From an uncultured Planctomycetaceae bacterium (GTDB lineage Bacteria; Planctomycetota; Planctomycetia; Planctomycetales; Planctomycetaceae), in the NCBI GenBank assembly GCA_903823545.1, contig CAIJTL010001482.1, positions 1-14,204 on the forward strand: DNA of 14,204 bases. Reading direction: 5' to 3'. The notes under the pieces are model-generated. The model saw only the letters and a program-made list of their open reading frames with translations. It searched no databases and was not told the DNA's origin. Each line of letters starts with the position of its first letter. Positions within the stretch are counted from its first letter, which is position 1. This document shows positions 8,716 through 14,204 of the stretch, one piece after another. The translations under genes were made by a program, and so were the position numbers.

Positions 8716-9062
8716 CGCTTTTGGGGTTTGCCAATGGGCTCGACTCGTGTTTTTCGACGTTCGTTGGAGATTCAAGGAAGTGAGCCGGCACTTCTTGCTG
8801 ACTACTTTGTCGCTGGGTGTTTGGTTTGCTGATACAGCATTCAAAATGCCGTGTCGACGCAGGCTGGGTAATCTGCAAAGCATTTTCTTGGAATGTCAGT
8901 AATGTCGCGGGAAGCGGTTGTGCGAGGCCGATAAAGACTGGCAGTCGAACTGCGCTTTGGCGTCGGGCGGATATTTTGTGCGGGCGGATTACACCGTTAA
9001 CACTGCGAAGTCGCGCCTGACTTTCAATCGCGAGATCTTGAACACGATAGCTCCAGACGACC

Positions 9063-9067
9063 AAGGA
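9063..9067 (+). promoter_or_regulatory. Shine-Dalgarno AAGGA supporting the start at 9077
   Basis: AAGGA lies nine bases before ATG 9077, in a spacing that works. The alternative upstream TTG at 8918 lacks a comparable site. Confidence 0.5.
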
Positions 9068-9076
9068 TCGGTCACT

Positions 9077-11611
9077 ATGCAATGGACATCTTGGCTCGAA
9101 GCCATTCGCCGCGCTTGTGCTCCTACGGTAACCGATCGTCGCCGCACTGCGGCTCGAAATGAACCGGTCGAAGCGTTGGAAACTCGCTCACTCCTGACGG
9201 TCTCGTCGTTCTTCATCAACGGGCAACTGTCGGTCTCATCGGATGGCAGCGATGACATCACAGTTCGCTCGAACCCATTCAATCCTAACTTGGTGCAAGT
9301 GCTCGCGAACGGAACACCGGTCACTTCACTGGGGACGATTCAGACCTCCGCCGTAACGTCAATCGTCGTCGAAGGTGGTGATGGTCCGAACACGCTTGAT
9401 CTCAGTGGCGTCACGGCCACCCGCTTCAGAGCGAACTTGGCCATCACCGTGAATGGCAAGCAGGGTGACGACATCATCTCGGGTTCGTTTAACCTCAATG
9501 ACACGCTGCTGGGTGATCACGGCAACGACGTCATCAATGCTGGTTCAGGAATCAACCTGATCGACGGCGGCGACGGGAACGACACGCTCAATGGTGGCGG
9601 CGGCAACGACACCATTTTCGGCGATGACGGCAACGATGACATCGACGGTGGTCTCGGCAACGACTCGATCAGCGCGGGGAACGGCATCGACACGATTGAT
9701 GGCGGTGCCGGAAGCGACTCGATCACCGGCGGTGATGGAGCGGACTTCATTGACGGTGACACACCGGGCTTCAGTGGCGCGGGGAATGACACCATCTTCG
9801 CAGGTCAGGGGAATGACACGGTCCGTGGCGGCGACGGCGATGACTTGCTGAATGGTGATGGCCAGAATGATTCGATTCTTGGCGGTAACGGCCACGACGT
9901 GGTCTTTGCTGGAAGCGGGAATGACTTCGTCGATGGCGGGACCGGCAACGACACGCTCAATGGCGACAGCGGCAATGACTTGATCCAGGGGATGGCCGGT
10001 AACGACCAGGTCAACGGAGGAGTCGGCAACGACCTGTTGCGTGGCGACGACGAGTTCTTTGCTCTCACCGGCAACGATTCGATCAACGGCGGAGCTGGGA
10101 ACGACACCTGCATTGGCGGCAACGGCAACGACAACATCGACGGCAGCGTTGGCAAAGATTCGGTCCAAGGAAACAACGGCTCCGACACCGTCAATGGTGG
10201 CAACCAGAACGACACCGTTGAAGGTGGTGACGGCAATGACAACGTGAATGGTGGCGATGGCGATGACCTCGTCTACGGCGACGATCCATTCGCGGGGAGC
10301 TTTGGCAACGACTCTATCAACGGCAATCTTGGCAACGATTCGATCTTTGCTGGCGACGGCAACGACAGCGTCGTCGGCGGTGGCGGCAACGATCAAATTG
10401 CTGGCGAAGGAGATGACGACACTCTCGACGGTCAAGCAGGTAGAGACGCGCTGAACGGTGGCGATGGAGACGACGTCCTCATCACGAACATCAACGGTGG
10501 AGTGGATACGTTCGATGGCGGTCCAACCGGCAAGGATCGGCTGCAATACAACGGCTCCGGAGCGATCGACACGATTACCGTTGACCAAAACACGTTGAAT
10601 CAGTTGACGATCACAAACGGCTCGGCATTGATCACTGTCCTGAGCACTGCGGCCACGATCGAAATCAATTTGCTGGGCGGCAACGACGTCGTGACGATCA
10701 ACGCGATTGATAAGACTGCCGAGCACTTGGTGATCGTGAATGGTGGCGCGGGCAACGACTCCATCCATGCGAACAACAGCGCTATCGGAACCTCAAAACT
10801 CAACGTCAACGGTGGTGATGGCAGCGATACGATCCTCGGTAGCAACGGCGACGATGTCATGATCGGCGACGCTGGTGATGACTCAATCAACGGCGGAGCG
10901 GGCAACGACAGCATCGACGGCGGGCTGGGGAACGATGTGCTCAACGGTGCGGCTGGCAACGACACCGTCGAGGGAAGCAGCGGCGATGACGCACTCTTTG
11001 GCGGTCTCGGCGACGACAACTTGCTCGGCGAAGACGGGAACGATTCCCTATCGGCCAACGAAGGGAATGACACGTTGTCCGGCGGAACTGGCGACGATTT
11101 ACTCAACGGGGCCGAAGGGAACGATTCGGTGAGCGGTGGTCTTGGCAATGACGGTGTCTCAGGTGGTGCCGGCAACGACACCGTCGATGGTGGTGCGGGA
11201 GATGACCTCATTAACGGCCAATCGGGGAATGACAGTCTTCGAGGTGGCGATGGCAATGACACGCTGACCGGTGATGGCGGACTCGACACGATTCTCGGCG
11301 GTGACGGCAACGATTCGATCTCGGGTGGTGATGACAACGACTTGCTCGGTGGCGGTGACGGCGACGACACAATCACTGGCGATCTCGGTGACGACATTAT
11401 CTGCGGCGAAGATGGCCACGACCGACTCTTCGGGAACGATGGCCACGACATCGTCCTTGGTGGAGACGGCAACGACGTCGTCAACGGCGGCTCTGATACT
11501 GACACGCTCGCCGGTGGCCTCGGCACCGACACACTGCCGGGAGCTGATCCAACCGAAATCAACGAGAACTACGCCCTGTCATCAGCAATCGACGCGATCC
11601 TGCAAAGCTGA
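9077..11611 (+). CDS. RTX (haemolysin-type calcium-binding) repeat protein with LE-x-R-x-LL N-terminus
   Basis: The 844-residue product is a probable surface or secreted Ca2+-binding beta-roll protein. The N-terminus is short and basic (LEAIRRACAPTVTDRRRTAARNE, split by few hydrophobics) and leads into VEALETRSLLT, resembling the planctomycete LEPR-XLL type motif; no classical signal peptide is visible. Residues about 40-120 form a beta-rich module (DDITVRSNPFNPNLVQVLANG). RTX block 1 runs about 127-471 with some 36 nonapeptides of the type GGxGNDxxx. A second beta module lies at about 472-552 (IDTITVDQNTLNQLTITNG), and RTX block 2 at about 553-823 with some 29. Three repeats carry longer loops. 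The tail (TEINENYALSSAIDAILQS) ends without an obvious sorting domain. Calcium binding is inferred from the family. No type I secretion gene is adjacent. Start ATG 9077 is preferred to TTG 8918 because of the ribosome-binding site and the N-terminal motif. Confidence 0.93.
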   Translation: MQWTSWLEAIRRACAPTVTDRRRTAARNEPVEALETRSLLTVSSFFINGQLSVSSDGSDDITVRSNPFNPNLVQVLANGTPVTSLGTIQTSAVTSIVVEGGDGPNTLDLSGVTATRFRANLAITVNGKQGDDIISGSFNLNDTLLGDHGNDVINAGSGINLIDGGDGNDTLNGGGGNDTIFGDDGNDDIDGGLGNDSISAGNGIDTIDGGAGSDSITGGDGADFIDGDTPGFSGAGNDTIFAGQGNDTVRGGDGDDLLNGDGQNDSILGGNGHDVVFAGSGNDFVDGGTGNDTLNGDSGNDLIQGMAGNDQVNGGVGNDLLRGDDEFFALTGNDSINGGAGNDTCIGGNGNDNIDGSVGKDSVQGNNGSDTVNGGNQNDTVEGGDGNDNVNGGDGDDLVYGDDPFAGSFGNDSINGNLGNDSIFAGDGNDSVVGGGGNDQIAGEGDDDTLDGQAGRDALNGGDGDDVLITNINGGVDTFDGGPTGKDRLQYNGSGAIDTITVDQNTLNQLTITNGSALITVLSTAATIEINLLGGNDVVTINAIDKTAEHLVIVNGGAGNDSIHANNSAIGTSKLNVNGGDGSDTILGSNGDDVMIGDAGDDSINGGAGNDSIDGGLGNDVLNGAAGNDTVEGSSGDDALFGGLGDDNLLGEDGNDSLSANEGNDTLSGGTGDDLLNGAEGNDSVSGGLGNDGVSGGAGNDTVDGGAGDDLINGQSGNDSLRGGDGNDTLTGDGGLDTILGGDGNDSISGGDDNDLLGGGDGDDTITGDLGDDIICGEDGHDRLFGNDGHDIVLGGDGNDVVNGGSDTDTLAGGLGTDTLPGADPTEINENYALSSAIDAILQS
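9457..11545 (+). repeat. Tandem 27-bp coding repeats (RTX nonapeptides) in two blocks
   Basis: Roughly 60-65 degenerate 27-bp units encode nonapeptides with cores such as GGCAACGAC (GND) and GGCGGTGACGGC (GGDG). The blocks are about 9457-10490 and 10738-11545, with a non-repeat module between them. Units are diverged at DNA level rather than recently copied. The fixed codon pattern leaves long stop-free frames on the opposite strand. Confidence 0.9.
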
Positions 11612-11630
11612 TTGACAGACGCAAAATTGA

Positions 11631-11703
11631 TCAAAGTTGGTACGACGCGCCATCGAGTGATTTCAACACGATCACTTGATGGTGCGTCGTGCTTTAACTT
11701 TGA
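11631..11703. terminator. Long stem-loop between convergent genes, probable bidirectional terminator
   Basis: Arms 11642-11661 and 11671-11690 pair over 20 bases with two wobbles around a 9-base loop. After a small internal loop an outer stem pairs TCAAAGTT (11631-11638) with AACTTTGA (11696-11703). It starts 20 bases past the RTX stop and ends 11 bases before the ABC ATPase stop. The position and symmetric A/T outer stem suit termination from both strands, although no uninterrupted T-run is present. Confidence 0.65.
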
Positions 11704-11713
11704 GCCTGAATAA

Positions 11714-12727
11714 TCACCGAGATACGTTGGAGTCTTGCTGAAAGACTTCCGCGATGACCTCTTCTAGCGGGCGATCTTGAACGCTGACGTCTTCAATCTC
11801 GTAGCGACTGAGCAACGTTGAGAGTGTTTGCGGGATCTCTGCGCGTGGGACTCGCAGCTTTAATCGGGGCGACTTGATGTCGAACACGGTCCCGAAGTGT
11901 TCCAGTTCTGCCGAGGTTGGTAACTCGCCCGCGAATTGCAGTTCGATCACTTTGTGGTGACTGAATTGATCTACGATTGTTTCCAGTGGGCCGTCGTGCC
12001 TGATCAAACCTTGATTGATGATGATGGCTCGATCGCAAAGTGCTTCGACATCTTTCATATAGTGGCTGGTGAGCAATACGGTGATCTGCCGCTCGCGCTG
12101 GTAATGCTTGAGAAACTCCTGCACCTTTCGCTGCGAGACCACATCCAACCCAATCGTCGGTTCGTCGAGCAGCAACAAGTCGGGGCTGTGCAGCAATGCA
12201 GCGATCAGCTCCATCCGCATCCGCTCGCCGAGCGACAACTCACGCACCGGTTGGCCGACGAGCTTGCGAACCTCCAGAAGATCAGTCAGTTCATCGAGTC
12301 GCCGCTGAAAGGCATCTGCCTCGATTCGGTAAATCGCCTGATGCAACCGGAACGATTCCTGTGCGGGCAAGTCCCACCAGAGCTGGTTCTTCTGGCCCAT
12401 CACCAGCGAGAAGCGTCGACGGTACGGGAGTTCGCGATTCCAGGGCGTGTAACCCAATGCGGTCGCTTCGCCTGAGGTCGGATAGATCAATCCGCTGAGC
12501 AGCTTCAGTGTCGTCGTTTTACCCGCCCCGTTTGGCCCCAAGAACGCGACCATCTCACCTTGTCGAATCGTGAAGCTGACGCCACCAACCGCCGTTACGG
12601 TTTTGTATTCACGGCGAAACAGGCTCGTCATCGAAGCCCACAAGCCTTCGCGTTTTTGAAAAACGCGATAGACCTTCGTCAGATTCCGAACATCAATGGC
12701 AATGGGCGATTCAACGGCGTTTGACAT
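11714..12727 (-). CDS. ABC-2 type transporter ATP-binding protein (COG4586-like)
   Basis: The 337-residue product is an ATPase of the NatA/DrrA-like branch that normally drives a two-permease exporter. Residues from ATG 12727: Walker [10 protein letters not shown] 64-72, Q-loop Q112, signature LSLGER 164-169, Walker B LLLLDEP 184-190, H-loop H222. A C-terminal domain of about 90 residues (about 250-337) follows, as in this subfamily. The open frame extends to GTG 12757 with ATG 12736 between; none of the three has a good ribosome-binding site, and 12727 is chosen because homologues begin close to the first strand ([10 protein letters not shown]). It lies 72 bp downstream of the sigma-factor gene on the same strand and ends at the convergent stem-loop, so no permease gene follows. 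The transported substrate cannot be predicted. Confidence 0.93.
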   Translation of the reverse strand: MSNAVESPIAIDVRNLTKVYRVFQKREGLWASMTSLFRREYKTVTAVGGVSFTIRQGEMVAFLGPNGAGKTTTLKLLSGLIYPTSGEATALGYTPWNRELPYRRRFSLVMGQKNQLWWDLPAQESFRLHQAIYRIEADAFQRRLDELTDLLEVRKLVGQPVRELSLGERMRMELIAALLHSPDLLLLDEPTIGLDVVSQRKVQEFLKHYQRERQITVLLTSHYMKDVEALCDRAIIINQGLIRHDGPLETIVDQFSHHKVIELQFAGELPTSAELEHFGTVFDIKSPRLKLRVPRAEIPQTLSTLLSRYEIEDVSVQDRPLEEVIAEVFQQDSNVSR

Positions 12728-12799
12728 GCCGAGCATGTTAGGAGGCAGTGGCGACACATTCGAGCCATACCTCGTGTTGAGAAAGCGATTGCTTCCGAG

Positions 12800-13411
12800 C
12801 TACTCGCTAACGTCGCCCAGCTCGCGACGCAGACGACGAAGGACTCGCGATTTGGCTTGTCGGACGGAGTTCGTCGACAGACTCAGTTCTGCAGCAACAT
12901 CGGAAGTGTCACGCATCTCGATCGTCGTCCGCCAAAATGCTTGCCAAGTCCGTTCTTCAAACTCGCACCGTACTAGATCAAGTGCTCGTCGAAAGAGCTT
13001 TTGAAGCTCATTGCGATCGGTGATATCGACGGATTCGTCCGACCAGATTTCGGGAATCGACGATAGCCGCAATCCTGCTTCGGTTCCGCCAGCGGCCTCT
13101 TCTCGATGCGATGATCGACGGTAGTGGTCTCGTAATTTGTTGCGAGCGATCGTCCACAACCAACCGCGAAACGTCCCTTGTCCCGGCGAATGCAAAAAAC
13201 GATCGATGGCTACGGCGACCGCGCTGAAGACTTCTTGCATCAAGTCACCTGCGTCTTCCGGAGACAACCCGTGTCGGCGAGCCCAATGAAAGACCAACGG
13301 TCCGTAAAGGTCGGTCAACCGCTGCCACGCTTGCGGATCACGGGCTTTCACGCGAAGCAGCCAACTGGTGGATGTTCGATTTTCGCTAGGGCGGCTGACC
13401 GAAGTGCTCAT
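12800..13411 (-). CDS. ECF-type sigma-70 family RNA polymerase sigma factor
   Basis: The 203-residue product is an alternative sigma factor that should redirect RNA polymerase to a small regulon. Region 2 spans about 34-100 (DLYGPLVFHWARR; DLMQEVFSAV at 56-65; GTFRGWLWTIARNKLRDHYR at 79-98, the -10 recognition and melting part). A polar linker covers about 101-135. Region 4 is about 150-200, with the helix-turn-helix DVAAELSLSTNSVRQAKSRV at 171-190. The region-2 signature is that of ECF factors common in planctomycetes, which often sit beside Ser/Thr kinase genes. No kinase and no anti-sigma gene is seen here. The ATG at 13411 has no strong ribosome-binding site. It is divergent from the HD-domain gene and probably co-transcribed with the ABC ATPase. 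Confidence 0.94.
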   Translation of the reverse strand: MSTSVSRPSENRTSTSWLLRVKARDPQAWQRLTDLYGPLVFHWARRHGLSPEDAGDLMQEVFSAVAVAIDRFLHSPGQGTFRGWLWTIARNKLRDHYRRSSHREEAAGGTEAGLRLSSIPEIWSDESVDITDRNELQKLFRRALDLVRCEFEERTWQAFWRTTIEMRDTSDVAAELSLSTNSVRQAKSRVLRRLRRELGDVSE

Positions 13412-13503
13412 GAGAGTGGCTCACGTTCGCGCGAGTGGCGAGGGAGAAAGTCGCCGAGTACCGTATCACCCACGTCCGTTGGTTGCCACTTGAGCCACCC
13501 ATT

Positions 13504-13510
13504 GAGGAAG
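13504..13510 (+). promoter_or_regulatory. Shine-Dalgarno GAGGAAG for the HD-domain gene
   Basis: GAGGAAG lies four bases before ATG 13515, which is short but workable, and fixes the start. No other in-frame start fits as well. Confidence 0.6.
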
Positions 13511-13514
13511 TTTC

Positions 13515-14081
13515 ATGAGCCGAGCCGATGATCTCGCACTCGTCCGCGAGTACACCCAGAGCGACAGTTTGATCAAGCACATGCTGGCCGTTGAAGCGGC
13601 GATGCGAGCCTACGCACGCAAGTTCGGCGAAGACGAAGACAAGTGGGGAACAGTCGGCTTGTTACATGATTTCGATTACGAACGCTGGCCGAACCCGCCC
13701 GATCATCCGCTGCAAGGCTCTCGAATCTTGCAGGAACGAGGCTATTCCGATGAGGTGATCTACGCGATTAAATCGCACGCGGATTACCTCACCGATTGCC
13801 CGCGCGTTTCACGGCTCGATAAGACCTTGTACGCGTGCGATGAGCTTTGTGGATTCATCACGGCCTGTGCGCTCGTAAGACCCAATCGGCTGGAAGAACT
13901 CGAACCCAAAAGCATCCGCAAGAAAATGAAGCAAGCGTCGTTCGCAGCGTCGGTCCATCGCGAAGACATTACCAACGGAGCTGCGGATCTTGGCGTAGAC
14001 CTCGACGAACACATGCTGTTCTGCATCGAAGCCATGCGCGGCATCGCTGCGGAGCTGGGACTGTTGCCGGTGGCTAGTTAA
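13515..14081 (+). CDS. HD-domain hydrolase (COG2316-like)
   Basis: The 188-residue product is a compact cytoplasmic metal-dependent phosphohydrolase of the HD superfamily. Visible metal-ligand candidates are H22 (SLIKHMLAVEAAMRAYA), H51-D52 (LLHDFDYERWP), H64 (HPLQGSRIL), H88 (SHADYL) and D109 (ACDELCGFITACALVRP), which matches the family pattern and full length. The C-terminal half keeps the family motifs RKKMKQASFA and GVDLDEHMLF. The substrate is not known; a nucleotide or phosphoester is likely from the superfamily. It is divergently arranged with the sigma factor, with 103 bp between starts, and is followed by a hairpin. Nothing is broken or truncated. Confidence 0.93.
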   Translation: MSRADDLALVREYTQSDSLIKHMLAVEAAMRAYARKFGEDEDKWGTVGLLHDFDYERWPNPPDHPLQGSRILQERGYSDEVIYAIKSHADYLTDCPRVSRLDKTLYACDELCGFITACALVRPNRLEELEPKSIRKKMKQASFAASVHREDITNGAADLGVDLDEHMLFCIEAMRGIAAELGLLPVAS

Positions 14082-14094
14082 ACGAAACAATTCT

Positions 14095-14115
14095 TTTCGC
14101 GGCGAAGCCGTGAAA
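14095..14115 (+). terminator. Hairpin after the HD-domain gene
   Basis: TTTCGCGGC (14095-14103) pairs with GCCGTGAAA (14107-14115) around a GAA loop, nine base pairs including one wobble. It starts 13 bases past the stop. No T-run follows, so termination is likely but not proven. Confidence 0.45.
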
Positions 14116-14116
14116 C

Positions 14117-14204
14117 TAACCCGAAGCGTCAGCCAGGGCGAACGCTTCAAACGACGTTGAAGGGAGATTGATGGAGCGTCCGCCCTCGCTGACGCTTCGG
14201 GTTA
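14117..14204. repeat. REP-like palindrome at the right edge
   Basis: Arms 14117-14140 and 14181-14204 are inverted copies over 24 bases with one mismatch (TAACCCGAAGCGTCAGC at the outer end). The 40-base interior carries its own stem, CTTCAA (14144-14149) with TTGAAG (14156-14161). The outer sequence resembles a repeat I recall from planctomycete intergenic regions; this is from memory and untested. The second arm stops at the last base of the window, so the element may be longer. Confidence 0.8.

Larger units (their letters stand above)
8613..9076. other. Divergent intergenic region
   Basis: About 460 bases separate the BatA-like gene (-) from the RTX gene (+), so it should hold both promoters. 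I see one weak minus-strand promoter candidate (8687-8715) and no convincing plus-strand promoter, operator palindrome or riboswitch. The RTX frame stays open upstream to TTG 8918, but that stretch resembles no protein I know and has no ribosome-binding site at its start. A minus-strand open frame (9082-8621) has no recognisable content. Confidence 0.6.

Noticed and set aside
8918..9076. N-terminal extension of the RTX protein from TTG 8918
   Set aside because: No ribosome-binding site at the TTG. The ATG at 9077 has AAGGA upstream and begins a typical short basic N-terminus before the LE-x-R-x-LL motif.
8621..9082. Minus-strand open frame of 153 codons in the divergent intergenic region
   Set aside because: No recognisable protein content. 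It overlaps the BatA and RTX starts and has no convincing ribosome-binding site.
9457..11545. CRISPR-like array in the repeat-rich region
   Set aside because: The repeats are contiguous 27-bp coding units with degenerate sequence and no unique spacers. They encode RTX nonapeptides in one frame.
9545..11562. Long antisense open frames (407 and 320 residues) opposite the RTX gene
   Set aside because: They arise from the regular 27-bp codon pattern, which lacks stops on the reverse strand. Their translations are low-complexity V/A/I- or P/S-rich strings without domain content.

Overview
The window looks like a chromosomal segment of a planctomycete (phylum Planctomycetota). Three things point there: a PVC-type membrane-bound dehydrogenase fused to HEAT-like repeats and a C-terminal haem-c domain, an RTX-repeat surface protein whose N-terminus carries an LE-x-R-x-LL motif (ALETRSLLT), and an ECF sigma factor with the PGQGTFRGWLWTIARNK signature. 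No genus can be assigned. No phage, transposase, CRISPR, rRNA or tRNA gene was recognised.

Layout. 1-3152 (+) is the 3' part of a large dehydrogenase/cytochrome gene that runs off the left edge. Its first visible bases are an extreme C-rich tract. 3294-3752 (+) is a small single-pass membrane protein of unknown role. Its 3' end is built from a duplicated sequence that continues into the intergenic region. 3753-3947 is a convergent junction packed with short hairpins and a long REP-like palindrome. 8612-3948 (-) holds two genes 45 bp apart, probably co-transcribed: a BatA/vWA membrane protein, then a DUF255/YyaL thioredoxin-fold protein. 8613-9076 is a divergent intergenic region of about 460 bp. 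9077-11611 (+) is an 844-residue RTX calcium-binding protein with about 60 glycine/aspartate nonapeptides in two blocks. 11612-11713 is a second convergent junction with a long stem-loop. 13411-11714 (-) is an ECF sigma factor followed by an ABC-2 type ATPase with no permease beside it. 13515-14081 (+) is an HD-domain hydrolase, followed by a hairpin and a REP-like palindrome that ends exactly at the right edge.

The genes look like housekeeping and cell-envelope functions: periplasmic oxidation and electron transfer, envelope integrity, and surface or extracellular protein. I found no clear defence, secondary-metabolite or mobile cassette. The unusual material is structural: a G-quadruplex-type tract in the dehydrogenase frame, capture of an intergenic repeat into a coding end, a two-fold module-plus-RTX architecture, three unrelated long palindromes after or between genes, and an ATPase paired with a sigma factor rather than with its permeases.
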